The notes beneath the pieces were generated by a model. That model ran no database searches, had not been told where the DNA came from, and worked only from the letters and a program-made list of their open reading frames with translations. From contig NZ_CP085301.1 of assembly GCF_020700235.1 (NCBI RefSeq), positions 3,534,001 through 3,598,000 of the forward strand: a DNA stretch of 64,000 nt. The letters are read 5' to 3'. The stretch is from Haladaptatus pallidirubidus. GTDB lineage: Archaea; Halobacteriota; Halobacteria; Halobacteriales; Haladaptataceae. Position numbers and translations under genes: made by a program. Numbering within the stretch: the first letter of the stretch is position 1; each line of letters starts with the position of its first letter. This document shows positions 42,210-51,569 of the stretch, piece after piece.

Positions 42210-43169
42210 TTACGATTTTCGAATTTGAGCGACGGACGGTCGGTTCGGTAATGCCGTCATTGCTCCCGACTCCGTCGTCGTCAAGGCGGCGACGGCGTTG
42301 GCGAACGCGAGCACTTCGGAGAGCGGTTCGCCGCTAGCGAGCGACGCAAGCGCGCCAGCGGTGAACGCATCCCCCGCACCCGTAGTGTCCTCCACGGAAA
42401 CGTCGTAGCCCGGGTGACTCAGGGTGTTTTCATCCCACGGTGCATCCTCGGTCGCGTGAGCGTGGGCACCGTTTTCCCCGAGCGTGAGCAGGCAGGTATG
42501 TGGCCCATTCTCGCAGACATCGACCGCGAGATTGATCGGGTTTTCCGCGTCGAATCCGGCCGTTCGAAGGTCTTCCGGGGTCGCTTTCACCACGTCCGAC
42601 AGGCGAAGCATCTGGTCAACCATGTCGAGGTAGCCGTTTTCCGGCCACAGTTCGGGACGAGCGTTCGGGTCGAACACGACGGAACAACCCGCTCTTTTCG
42701 CGCGTTCAGCGAGGTCGAGCGTGGCCCGGCGACCCGGGTTGGAGGCCAGCATCACCCCGCCGACGTACACCCATTCAACATCAGCCAGCACGTCGTCGGA
42801 GACCCCGCCGGGGCGGAGTTGGGTATCCGCCGTTCCGTCGCGGTAGAAGCTGAACTCTCGGTCGCCCGCTTCGTCGTGCGTCACGAAGGCCAGCGTCGTT
42901 TTTGCGTCGGAGTCGCGTTCGACAAATCGGTCGGGAAGAGATTCCGCGAGCGTGTCCGCGAGAAAATCGCCAAACGGGTCGTCCGCGATGCGAGTCCAGA
43001 ACCACGGCGTTTCGTCCAGCTTGGAGAGTGCGACTGCGACGTTCGCGGGTGCCCCGCCCGGTCTGCGGTCGAACGACGATACGTCGGAGAGCGCACCGGG
43101 CTGTTCCGGTAGGAAGTCCACGAGCGTTTCCCCGGAGACGAGGATTCGCGGTTTCGGTGTCTCGGTCAT
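42210..43169 (-). CDS. PfkB-family sugar kinase (fructokinase-like)
   Basis: 319 residues. RRPGGAPANVAVALSKLD is PfkB signature 1 and VEDTTGAGDAFTAGALASL is signature 2 with catalytic Asp in GAGD. FDPNARPELW and VVKATPEDL line the active site. Closest in pattern to fructokinases (2-keto sugars), but a ribokinase- or 2-keto-3-deoxygluconate-like substrate cannot be excluded. A sugar epimerase gene follows upstream on the same strand, which supports a sugar role. Confidence 0.88.
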   Translation of the reverse strand: MTETPKPRILVSGETLVDFLPEQPGALSDVSSFDRRPGGAPANVAVALSKLDETPWFWTRIADDPFGDFLADTLAESLPDRFVERDSDAKTTLAFVTHDEAGDREFSFYRDGTADTQLRPGGVSDDVLADVEWVYVGGVMLASNPGRRATLDLAERAKRAGCSVVFDPNARPELWPENGYLDMVDQMLRLSDVVKATPEDLRTAGFDAENPINLAVDVCENGPHTCLLTLGENGAHAHATEDAPWDENTLSHPGYDVSVEDTTGAGDAFTAGALASLASGEPLSEVLAFANAVAALTTTESGAMTALPNRPSVAQIRKS

Positions 43170-43471
43170 GGTACCCCGTGAGAAGCCCAGTAGGAAAGGG
43201 TTTGCTTACTCGATGTGGTTTGTCGCGTGAAAGAGGGAATTGTTCGTGTCGATTATCTCGAAAGGATGGGTTTCGGATGGTTTCGGCGAGGGAAACTATC
43301 GAGACTGCGAAGCGCAGACCGGTTACCTTCATTTTCGTTCGTTCCTCTCCGGCAAAACGCTGGGCGGGGAGAACGACAGCCTACCCGCCCAACCCCGAAT
43401 AGACTGGTCGATTTCCGCGTGACGGTTCGTCTTTCTGAAACGGTGGTCGACTAAACTACCGTTTTCCCGCT
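43170..43471. other. intergenic region between sugar kinase and epimerase genes
   Basis: About 300 bases. It holds the kinase promoter near 43170-43230 and the downstream end of the epimerase gene. Open frames on the plus strand have an atypical composition and are not supported. Confidence 0.4.
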
Positions 43472-44242
43472 TCAGAGCAGCGTATCGAGATACGCCTTGC
43501 TCGTCTCGATGTAGCCGTAGTCGAGGGTGAACACCTCAAGCGAGAGCGTTCCGTTCCAACCGTCAGGCAAAGCTGCGAAAATCTCGCGGAAATCGATCGT
43601 TCCCGACCCGAACGGGAGATGTTCGTCCTTCGCCCGGCGCGTGTCGTTCAGGTGGAAGTGCGAAATTCGGTCGCCGTGTCTTCCGACGAAGGAGGCCGTG
43701 CCACCTGAATCCAGCCCGTCGATTCGCGCGTGACCCGTATCCAGCGTCATCGAAGCGTCCGTCTCCTCGAAAATCCGGTCGAAGTCGTGGATGGTGAACC
43801 ACCCGTCCGGGATGTTCTCGACGCAGATTTCGAAGCCGAGTTCGTCCGCGAACTCGTCGATTTCTCGAACCGACCGGACGACGTTCGACCCGATAATTTC
43901 GGCATCCCACGCGGGTTTCCACGCGCTCGAACTGGCGTGGAGAACGCCTTTGGTCGCTCCGAACGCGCTCGCCGTTTCGACGGCCGCCTGTACTTCCCGA
44001 ATCGCGCCCCCCCGAACGTGTTCGAAGGGGGAACCGATGTCGAGCGCGAACGGCAAGTGAACCGCGAGGTCGAGGCCGCAGTCGTCGGCGCTCGCCCGGA
44101 CTGCATCCGGGTCGAGATGCTGGCGCTCGGTCGCGCTGTCCATCATCAGTTCGACGTAGTCGAAACCGAGGTCATCCGCGATTTCGAACGCTTCCCCGTA
44201 CTCCATCCCGATTTGCGTGACGAACCCCGTCTTTGCGTCCAT
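43472..44242 (-). CDS. sugar phosphate isomerase/epimerase (AP endonuclease-2 fold)
   Basis: 256 residues, TIM barrel of the IolE/hydroxypyruvate isomerase type. MDAKTGFVTQIGMEYGEAFEIADDLGFDYVELMMDSATE opens the first strand, FEICVENIPDGW gives a metal-binding Glu, SMTLDTGHARIDGLDS carries an Asp-His pair, ISHFHLNDTRRAKDEHLPFGSGTIDF gives the next ligands. It likely isomerises a sugar or sugar phosphate with a divalent metal. It is near the PfkB kinase on the same strand, 300 bases apart. Confidence 0.85.
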   Translation of the reverse strand: MDAKTGFVTQIGMEYGEAFEIADDLGFDYVELMMDSATERQHLDPDAVRASADDCGLDLAVHLPFALDIGSPFEHVRGGAIREVQAAVETASAFGATKGVLHASSSAWKPAWDAEIIGSNVVRSVREIDEFADELGFEICVENIPDGWFTIHDFDRIFEETDASMTLDTGHARIDGLDSGGTASFVGRHGDRISHFHLNDTRRAKDEHLPFGSGTIDFREIFAALPDGWNGTLSLEVFTLDYGYIETSKAYLDTLL

Positions 44243-44288
44243 GTCCGGCGTTCGACGGGTGAAGAATTAGCTCTGGTGGGGGAGGTCG

Positions 44289-45197
44289 TCAGCGCCGAAG
44301 CGAAGCCGACTGGTTCTCGTTCGTCAGCGAGATGCTCGCCGATTGGTTGTCGTCGAAGGCGTACACGCCGTGAGTGAACGTTCCCGGTTCGCTCGGGAGC
44401 GTCCCCGGACTAACTTCGAAGGTCACCGTCTGCGACTCGCCCGCACCGAGCGTCAGCGTCTGTCGCTGAACGGTAACCCCACTGAACCGGTACTGCAATT
44501 CCTCGGTTCCGTTTCTGTCGCCGGGATTTCGAACCGTCGCGGAGACGTTAAACGACTGGCCGACCGGGACGGTTTCCGGCGCGCTGAGGTTCGTCACTTC
44601 GAACGGCCTCTCTTCCGGTCCTGCGATTGCGCGACCCGGCGGAACGGTGGGGCTGCCGACGTTCGTACTGATGTTCGACTCGCTGAAGGTCATCCCGTTG
44701 GCTTCGACCGACAGCAGGCCGAGAGCAACCCGGGCGTGTGAAACGCCCGACGGTGCCGTGAGCGTACCATCTTCGAGGTTTTGCCGCGTTCTGGCCGCCG
44801 CCGAGGGGGTGACGTCGTCTCCGAGTGCAATTCGCGTATTCGTCACGACCGTCGAGGTTCCATCCACCGTCACCGCGCCGCGTTTCACGAACAACGACAG
44901 TGTCCCGTTTCGGAGCGTCAGCAGTCCTCGTTCGATGTGGAGCGGAGCGCCAGCGACGGACACAGTTTCGCCTTCGATTAGTGCCGGTTCGAAGGACGCG
45001 TTGGTCTGTGATTGCTGTTGTCCCGCCTGCTGGCCCTGCTGTGATTGTCCCGACTGCAATAGATGTGCTTGCGATGCTTGTCCTGTCTGCTGTGATTGAG
45101 ACTGTTGTGTCCCGTCCGTCGTCTGTGCGACACCGGCCATCGGCGCGACGACGAGTGCGACTACCACGAAGACGACGCCGAATCGAAATCCCTGCAT
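44289..45197 (-). CDS. secreted protein with CARDB-like domain
   Basis: 302 residues from MQGFRFGVVFVVVALVVAPMAGVAQ, a Sec signal peptide. A Gln/Ser-rich linker (QQTGQASQAHLLQSGQSQQG) follows, then two beta-rich domains. The last domain (FEVTNLSAPETVPVGQSFNVSATVRNPGDRNGTEELQYRF) is the CARDB cell-adhesion fold. In-frame Met at 45266 would add 23 residues before the signal; I prefer the shorter start. Probably cell-surface or secreted. Function unknown. Confidence 0.75.
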   Translation of the reverse strand: MQGFRFGVVFVVVALVVAPMAGVAQTTDGTQQSQSQQTGQASQAHLLQSGQSQQGQQAGQQQSQTNASFEPALIEGETVSVAGAPLHIERGLLTLRNGTLSLFVKRGAVTVDGTSTVVTNTRIALGDDVTPSAAARTRQNLEDGTLTAPSGVSHARVALGLLSVEANGMTFSESNISTNVGSPTVPPGRAIAGPEERPFEVTNLSAPETVPVGQSFNVSATVRNPGDRNGTEELQYRFSGVTVQRQTLTLGAGESQTVTFEVSPGTLPSEPGTFTHGVYAFDDNQSASISLTNENQSASLRR

Positions 45198-45393
45198 CGT
45201 GCGTTCTACTTCGGTCGGCGCGTTAAACCGACCAGACCGTTCGCGGTGTTCGTCAGCAGTACTCATCGCATTCGCCGATACTATCGCCGATTACTATTCC
45301 GGTGGGATGAACAACTGACCAATTACTCCGTGAACAGTCCATAACGGTCGATAATGATTATTCAATCGCACTGGTCGAACAACGGGGACGAAG

Positions 45394-46314
45394 ATGCCAG
45401 AAGAACAACCGGAGACACGATTCGATTTCACGCGACGCTCCTTTCTCGGACGGTCAGGGCTCGCAGGAGGAGTAGTTCTGTCGGGGCACGCCGCCGACGT
45501 CGCGCGCGGAGAAGTACAACAGGACACACCGAACGGTGATACCGGAGTGGACGAGGACGCGCTCGTCCAACTCGACATCGACCAAGCTCGGCTAGTGCAG
45601 GCGATGGCGGAGCGGATTTATCCGTCAGACGAACTCGGGCCAGGTGCGGCCGAACTCGGCGTCGTGTACTTCATCGACCGTCAACTCGCCGGTTTGTCCA
45701 ACGGATGGGGAGAAGGGGCAAACTGGTACATGGAACCGCCGTTCGTCAACCAGTTCGAGGGTGCGACACTGAATCAGGGATGGCAGTCGAACCTCGTCCC
45801 GCAGGAAGCTTACGAGTTCGCGCTCGGATGGATAGAGGAATACGCGAGCAACGAGTTCGGCGGGAGCTTCATCGACCTTTCGACGGAACAGCAAGACGAA
45901 CTGCTCACGGCGCTCGAAAACGACGATCCCGACAACTTCCGTTCGGTCAAACCGTCGGAGTTTTTCACGCTCTTTCGAACGAACGTTCTGGAAGGCGTCT
46001 ACTGCGACCCGACTTACGGCGGCAATCGGAATATGGCCGGTTGGCGAATGAAACGCTTCCCCGGGTCGCCCGGCGCGCTCGGCAGTTACAGAGAACTCAT
46101 CGGCAGGGAGGGATTCATCAGGATACCGCCGCGAAGCGTCGAGGACGACGTGGAGTCCACCGGAATCGAAACCGGTTCGAGTTCGTCGAATTCCGCAAAC
46201 TCGTCGGAATCGGCAACTCACAGCCACGGTCACAGCCACGGCCCGCGGTACGAACTGGAAGGCGAACAGAAAGACGAGGCGCAGGGCGATTCGGAGGAAG
46301 ATACCGATGCCTGA
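45394..46314 (+). CDS. gluconate 2-dehydrogenase subunit 3-type Tat protein
   Basis: 306 residues. The Tat signal RRSFLGRSGLAGGVVLSG starts at residue 14. The mature part LVQAMAERIYPSDELGPGAAELGVVYFIDRQLAG and FFTLFRTNVLEGVYCDPTYGGNRNMAGWRMKRFPG match the small subunit of FAD-type gluconate/sugar dehydrogenases. A His-rich stretch, THSHGHSHGPRYELEG, lies near the C-terminus and may bind metal. Its last eight bases overlap the GMC gene, so the two are made together. It likely exports the large subunit with it through Tat. Confidence 0.88.
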   Translation: MPEEQPETRFDFTRRSFLGRSGLAGGVVLSGHAADVARGEVQQDTPNGDTGVDEDALVQLDIDQARLVQAMAERIYPSDELGPGAAELGVVYFIDRQLAGLSNGWGEGANWYMEPPFVNQFEGATLNQGWQSNLVPQEAYEFALGWIEEYASNEFGGSFIDLSTEQQDELLTALENDDPDNFRSVKPSEFFTLFRTNVLEGVYCDPTYGGNRNMAGWRMKRFPGSPGALGSYRELIGREGFIRIPPRSVEDDVESTGIETGSSSSNSANSSESATHSHGHSHGPRYELEGEQKDEAQGDSEEDTDA

Positions 46315-48073
46315 AGTGTTAGATCCGGTCGATGTGGTCTGCGTCGGCGTCGGATGGACGGGCGGCATCATCGGCAAGGAACTCGCGCAGGACGGCAAGC
46401 AGGTCGTCGGTATCGAGCGCGGCGGCGAGCGCGGCCCCGAGGATTACCTCACCATGCACAACGAACTGCGCTACGCCCTGCGGTACGAAATGATGCAAGA
46501 CCTCTCGAAGGGGACGCTCACGTTCCGGAACGAACCGAACCAGAAAGCTCTCCCGATGCGACAACTGGGGTCGTTCCTCCCCGGGAAGGGCGTCGGCGGA
46601 GCGGGCGTCCACTGGAACGGCCAGACGTGGCGATTCCTCCCCTACGACTTCGAAATCCGGTCGCGGACGCTCGACAGATACGGCCCGGAGAAGATTCCGG
46701 AGGACATGCAGTTGCAGGACTGGGGTATCACCTACGACGAACTCAGGCCGTACTACCGGGAGTTCGAGGAGATGACCGGCATATCGGGTGCGGCGGGCAA
46801 TCTGAACGGAACCATTCAGGAGGAAGGTAATCCTTTCGAAGGACCGCGAAACGAGTACCCGACGCAACCGATGATTACCTCGCCCGTTTTGGGACGATTT
46901 ATGGAGGCCTCGGCGAGCGTCGGACTGCATCCGTTCATGGCACCCTCGGCGAACCTCTCGGAGGCGTACACGAACTCGGACGGAGTCGCGCGCGGACCGT
47001 GTCAGTACTGTGGTTACTGCGAACGATTCGGCTGTGAGTGGGGGGCGAAAGCCGACCCGACGGTCACCGTCCTTCCGTCCGCACAGGAGACCGGCAACTT
47101 CGAGCTGCGAACGCAGTGTGACGCGCGCCGTCTCGTCTACGACGAACAGGAAGGCCGCGTGACCGGCGTGAAGTACGTCGATACGGTTGACAACACGGTG
47201 TATATCCAACCGGCGGAGGTCGTCGCGCTCACCGCCTACGGCCTGTGGAACGTCAAATTACTCCTGCTATCGGACATCGGCGAACCGTACGACCCGGAAA
47301 CCGGCGAGGGCGTCGTCGGGAAGAACTACTGCTATCAGAACTTCGGCGGCGGCGCGGCGGGCTACTTCGACGACGAGGAGTGGAACCTCTACATGGGTGC
47401 CGGGGCGCTCGGAGCCGCGGTGGACGACTGGAACGGCGACAACTTCGACCACACCGATTTGGACTTCCTCCACGGCGGCAACATCGCCATCAGTCAGACG
47501 GGTAAGCGGCCGATAGCCAACAACGAATCGCCGCCGAACATAGAAAAGGAGTGGGGGGCCGAGTTCAAACGCGCCAGCGTCAAATACCACAACAGCACGG
47601 CCAGTATCTCGGCGCAGGGTGCGGTTCTTCCCCATCGAACCAACTACCTCGATTTGGATCCGACCTACACCGACGAGTGGGGCGACCCACTGCTTCGGAT
47701 GACGTTCAACTGGACGGAACAGGACAGGAAACTCGCTGAATTCGAAGGTCAGCGCTGTGCCGAAATCATCGAAGCGATGGGGCCGACGAAGATGGGCGTC
47801 GGAACGGAAGTCGTGGGCGAGGGCGGCAACTACGATATTCGTCCGTACCAATCGACGCACAACACGGGCGGCGCGGTGATGGGTTCCGATCCGAACCAAT
47901 CCGTCGTCAACTCCTACCTCCAGTGCTGGGACGCGGAAAACCTGTTCGTTCCCGGAGCCTCGGCGTTCGCACACAACAGCGGCTACAACCCAACCGGAAC
48001 GGTCGGTGCGCTAGCGTATCGGGCCGCGGATGGCATCAAGCAGTATTTCAAGCGGCCGGGGATGCTTGGGTAG
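46307..48073 (+). CDS. GMC oxidoreductase, large subunit of sugar dehydrogenase
   Basis: 588 residues. FAD-binding VDVVCVGVGWTGGIIGKELA, substrate-access region GVGGAGVHWNGQTWRF, and C-terminal HNTGGAVMGSDPNQSVVNSYLQCWDAENLFVPGASAFAHNSGYNPTGTVGALAYRAAD with the catalytic His/Asn region. It oxidises an aldose or gluconate-type substrate and passes electrons to a membrane partner. No own signal peptide, so it is probably exported bound to the Tat-targeted subunit 3. A cytochrome subunit gene is missing; the downstream blue copper gene may take its place. Confidence 0.9.
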   Translation: MPEVLDPVDVVCVGVGWTGGIIGKELAQDGKQVVGIERGGERGPEDYLTMHNELRYALRYEMMQDLSKGTLTFRNEPNQKALPMRQLGSFLPGKGVGGAGVHWNGQTWRFLPYDFEIRSRTLDRYGPEKIPEDMQLQDWGITYDELRPYYREFEEMTGISGAAGNLNGTIQEEGNPFEGPRNEYPTQPMITSPVLGRFMEASASVGLHPFMAPSANLSEAYTNSDGVARGPCQYCGYCERFGCEWGAKADPTVTVLPSAQETGNFELRTQCDARRLVYDEQEGRVTGVKYVDTVDNTVYIQPAEVVALTAYGLWNVKLLLLSDIGEPYDPETGEGVVGKNYCYQNFGGGAAGYFDDEEWNLYMGAGALGAAVDDWNGDNFDHTDLDFLHGGNIAISQTGKRPIANNESPPNIEKEWGAEFKRASVKYHNSTASISAQGAVLPHRTNYLDLDPTYTDEWGDPLLRMTFNWTEQDRKLAEFEGQRCAEIIEAMGPTKMGVGTEVVGEGGNYDIRPYQSTHNTGGAVMGSDPNQSVVNSYLQCWDAENLFVPGASAFAHNSGYNPTGTVGALAYRAADGIKQYFKRPGMLG

Positions 48074-48162
48074 GACGCAAAAATTCGGTTCGGGCGGTTG
48101 CGAGTTCGATTTAGCGAACGATTCTTTTCGTTTCCCCACAGTCTGTTACTGCTACCGCGTCC

Positions 48163-48768
48163 TCAGCCACCACCTTGCAGAGTGACTTCTCCGACCATCG
48201 TCGTCGGATGGATGACGCAGATGTACTGCGCCACGTCCTGCGTGGCGACGAACCGAAGCGTCTGGGTGGCTCCCTGCTGTGAAACAGTTTCCGTCACGTC
48301 GATTGCGTCATCGGGCGGCGTTACCTGACCGCCGCCTCCACCGCCTTGTCCCCCGCCGCCTCCCTGATTACCGCCGCCACCGCCGCCCGTGTTCGTCTGC
48401 ACGTCGGGAAAGATAACCGGGAGGTTCTGTCCGTCCGAGTCCTGCAAGGCGAAGTTGTGGGGTTGGCCGTCTACGTTCTCCCACGTCACTTCGTATACGT
48501 TCCCGGTTTGTAGCTCAAGCGTCGGATTCTGCTGTCCCTGGATGGACTGCGGTGAGCGCCCCTGCCACGCCTGTACTTCACCGCCGAATTCGAACGACTC
48601 CGCGACGTTTTCTCCCTGCGCTGACGAAAGCGCTGAAATCGTGGACAGTCCAACAAGCGACCCACCTGTGACCGTGAGAAATCGTCTGCGAGTCGTTCGT
48701 TTGCGGGTCGTTTGTTCGTGAGCAGTTCGTCCGGAAATTCGATTCCGTTCGCTCGATGGGGTTGTCAT
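48163..48768 (-). CDS. Tat-exported cupredoxin (blue copper protein)
   Basis: 201 residues. Tat signal TTRRRFLTVTGGSLVGLSTIS after a long polar start. Copper ligands are readable: His in GQPHNFAL, Cys in AQYICVIHP, His in IHP and Met in TTMVGE. A Gly-rich loop (GGGGGGNQGGGG) of about 25 residues sits between strands. Cupredoxins carry electrons outside the membrane. It is convergent with the GMC dehydrogenase, so partnership is likely but not proven by operon structure. Confidence 0.88.
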   Translation of the reverse strand: MTTPSSERNRISGRTAHEQTTRKRTTRRRFLTVTGGSLVGLSTISALSSAQGENVAESFEFGGEVQAWQGRSPQSIQGQQNPTLELQTGNVYEVTWENVDGQPHNFALQDSDGQNLPVIFPDVQTNTGGGGGGNQGGGGGQGGGGGGQVTPPDDAIDVTETVSQQGATQTLRFVATQDVAQYICVIHPTTMVGEVTLQGGG

Positions 48769-48996
48769 ACCGCAGAGACAAACAGCAAGAGAATCAATAA
48801 ACGAAAGCCATCGTTCGAACCGTTGTGCGGCTTCACAACACCGACCAATCCGCGTTTCGTGGCAGTAACCGAGATAACGGCGGGTGAGGCGCGTTTATCG
48901 AACAATTACCGACGAGGGAGAAACCGTGTAGCGACAGGGAAGACGACGGAATTTCTAGCGTTAACGCTGATAGGAGTGGAGGCCGAGTTCGGGACG

Positions 48997-50325
48997 ATGG
49001 CATCCCAAAAAATCGGACTGGGAGAATCCGTCTCGATGGCGGTTGGGGGGATGGTCGGCGGTGGTATCTTCGCCGTCCTCGGAGTCGTCGCCGTGACCGC
49101 TGGAACGCTCGCGTGGCTCGCGTTCGTCGTCGCGGGCATCATCGCGCTCTCGGCGGGCTACTCGTTCGTTCGACTCGGCTACCTCTCTGAGAACGGTGAT
49201 GGACCACTCACCTACATCGAACGATTCACCGGAAGCACGAACCTGGCCGGGATGGTGGGGTGGACGTTCGTCGTCGGCTACGTCGGAACGATGGCTATGT
49301 ACGCCTTCGCCTTCGGCGGATACTTCGTCGAACTCGTCGGCGTGGAGTCACTCGCTGGAATTCCCGCGCGACCACTCGTTTCGGCAACTGTCGTCGCCGC
49401 TTTCGTCAGCCTCAACGCGCTCGGAGCGCACGCTTCCGGGCGAACCGAGGACGCGCTGGTCGGGCTTAAAATACTCATTTTGCTTCTATTCGGTTTCGGC
49501 GGACTCTACTATGGGTTCACGCGCGGCGAAATTCGGTCTGGAATCGCTGCGTTCGGTACCGGCCCCGTCGTCGCGGCGGCCCTCTCGTTCGTCGCGTTCG
49601 AGGGGTGGGAACTGCTCCTGTTCGACCGTGACAGCATCCGAAATCCGGACGAGACGATACGAACCGCGATTTATCTCTCCATCGTCGGCGTTACCGGTCT
49701 CTACGTCATCGTGGCAGTCGTTACGACGAATCTCGTCTCCACAACAGTCATCCAGCAGAATCCCGACACTGCACTCGCGATGGCGGCGAAGCCGTTTCTC
49801 GGTCAGATCGGGTTCGCCCTCATCTCGGTGGCCGCGCTCTTTTCCACCGGAAGCGCCATAAACGCGACGCTGTTCAGTTCGTCTCGCCTGTTAGACAGCA
49901 TGGTTTCGGAGGAATACCTCCCCGCGCAACTCGGAGGGGATGACGGACACGAACCGGTGCGGGCGCTGGTCGTCATCGGCGTGCTCACGGTCGGGTTCAC
50001 CGTTTTCGGGAACCTCGATGGAATCTCGTCGTTCGCGTCGCTCGCGTTCATCGTCATCTTCGGAGGTGCGAGCTATCTCGCCTTCAGAACCCGACACGTG
50101 GGCGCGACAACCGGAAGCACGATCGTTCCCGCAATCGGAAGTCTCGGTGCGGCCGCAACGGTCGGCGCCCTCCTCTGGCATCTCTACACGAATCAAGGCT
50201 CCGTGTTCTGGACGGTCGTCATCATCGTCGTCGTCGTGGTGACTGTCGAACTGCTGTACTTCGAGCGAAAGCCGATAGAAGACGATCTGTCCGCCGTGGA
50301 GTCGAGCGTCGAGGATGTCGTGTAG
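48997..50325 (+). CDS. APC-superfamily amino-acid permease
   Basis: 442 residues from MASQKIGLGESVSMAVGGMVGGGIFAVLGVVAV, the first helix with the APC GGGIF motif. About 12 helices follow, with a 15-residue tail (ERKPIEDDLSAVESSVEDVV). VAFEGWELLLFDRDSIRNPDETIRTAIYLSI is the conserved APC core loop. It imports or exchanges amino acids or related compounds. The frame is open to 48712 but homology starts at 48997. Next gene is orc1/cdc6, convergent. Confidence 0.88.
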   Translation: MASQKIGLGESVSMAVGGMVGGGIFAVLGVVAVTAGTLAWLAFVVAGIIALSAGYSFVRLGYLSENGDGPLTYIERFTGSTNLAGMVGWTFVVGYVGTMAMYAFAFGGYFVELVGVESLAGIPARPLVSATVVAAFVSLNALGAHASGRTEDALVGLKILILLLFGFGGLYYGFTRGEIRSGIAAFGTGPVVAAALSFVAFEGWELLLFDRDSIRNPDETIRTAIYLSIVGVTGLYVIVAVVTTNLVSTTVIQQNPDTALAMAAKPFLGQIGFALISVAALFSTGSAINATLFSSSRLLDSMVSEEYLPAQLGGDDGHEPVRALVVIGVLTVGFTVFGNLDGISSFASLAFIVIFGGASYLAFRTRHVGATTGSTIVPAIGSLGAAATVGALLWHLYTNQGSVFWTVVIIVVVVVTVELLYFERKPIEDDLSAVESSVEDVV

Positions 50326-50354
50326 TCGAAGCGGGAATCGAGGTCGAAAGTCGC

Positions 50355-51569
50355 TTAGACGTAGCCCTTGACGCTCGTGTGAACCCCCATGGCCTCGAGG
50401 GTTTCTTCGAGCGCGTCGAGAACGACCGCGAGGTCTTGCTGGAGGGCGTACTCACGGTACTTTCCGCCTGCAGAGCCTTCGTTGATTTCGGACACCGAGA
50501 GGATGCCGAGCATCGAGAGATCGTCGAGATGCTCACGGAGCCAGCGTGCGGTGAGGGCTTCGCGCTGTGCAGCGTCTGAAAGCGCCTTGTACCGTGAATA
50601 GATTTCGCGCGAACGGGCGGGAGTCTCGCTTTCCGCTTCGAGGGTTGCGAGAGCGTAGACGACCAGTCGCTCGTGGTCGTTCAGGTCTGCGATTCCCCGA
50701 GCGACCTGCTCGCGTTCGAGCAAATCGCGACCTCGACGGACGTGTTCCTCGGAGACGCGTGCGGCGTTTTCTTCGCGCGCGAGGTCGCCGGCCTTCAGAA
50801 GCAGATCGAGTGCTTTTCGCGCGTCGCCCGATTCCTGCGCGCCGAACGCGGCGCACAACGGAATCACGTCGTCCGTCAACACGTCGTCTTTGAACGCGAC
50901 TTCCCGGCGTTGGTCGAGGACGGCCCGGAGCTCGTTCGCGTCGTAGGTCGAAAACGAAATCGAGCGCTCACAGAGCGAGGAACGAACTTTCGGGGAAAGA
51001 CCATCGCGGAAGGTGAGGTCGTTGCTGATGCCGATGAGACCGATTCGTGCCTCGGTGAGATTTTCGTTTTCGCGCGCACGGGAGAGTTGGTAAAGAATGC
51101 TATCGTCCTTGAGGTGGTCGATTTCGTCCAGCACCAGCAGAATGATACCGCCGTGGGTGTCGAGTTCGTCCCACATCAGTTCGTACACCTGCGACCGCGA
51201 ATAGCCGGTTTCGCTGATTCGGTTGGCCGGGTCGCGAAGGGTGTTCACGAGATGGCTCGCTACACGATAGCTGGAGTTGAGACCGTCGCAGTTGACGAGT
51301 TCGGTGAAAATTTCCAAGTCGTCGTAATCGCCCGCGTTGTGTTCGAGTTTGTCGAGCAGGAATCGCGTCGCCGCCGTTTTTCCGACACCGGCTTTGCCGT
51401 AGAGGAAGATGTTGTCCGGTTGCTCTCCGTAGATGGCGGGTTGGAGCGCTCCGTGATACTCGGCCAACTCGGAGTCCCGCCCGACCAGCGTATCCGGCGT
51501 ATAATCGTCAAGCAACGCTTCCCGATGTTTGTACGGGGAGTGTTCGCGGACGAATTCGAATGAACCCAT
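50355..51569 (-). CDS. cdc6: Orc1/Cdc6 replication initiator
   Basis: 404 residues. NIFLYGKAGVGKTAATRFLLDKL is Walker A, ILLVLDEIDHLKDD is Walker B, GLIGISNDLTFRD is sensor 1, and the C-terminal wHTH region (YSRYKALSDAAQREALTARWLREHLDDLSMLGILSV) binds the origin. In archaea it loads MCM at origins built of ORB sites. Downstream of its start lies a clear ORB cluster (51.6-53.0 kb), so it is the dedicated initiator of that origin. The name follows the archaeal convention for orc1/cdc6. Confidence 0.96.
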   Translation of the reverse strand: MGSFEFVREHSPYKHREALLDDYTPDTLVGRDSELAEYHGALQPAIYGEQPDNIFLYGKAGVGKTAATRFLLDKLEHNAGDYDDLEIFTELVNCDGLNSSYRVASHLVNTLRDPANRISETGYSRSQVYELMWDELDTHGGIILLVLDEIDHLKDDSILYQLSRARENENLTEARIGLIGISNDLTFRDGLSPKVRSSLCERSISFSTYDANELRAVLDQRREVAFKDDVLTDDVIPLCAAFGAQESGDARKALDLLLKAGDLAREENAARVSEEHVRRGRDLLEREQVARGIADLNDHERLVVYALATLEAESETPARSREIYSRYKALSDAAQREALTARWLREHLDDLSMLGILSVSEINEGSAGGKYREYALQQDLAVVLDALEETLEAMGVHTSVKGYV

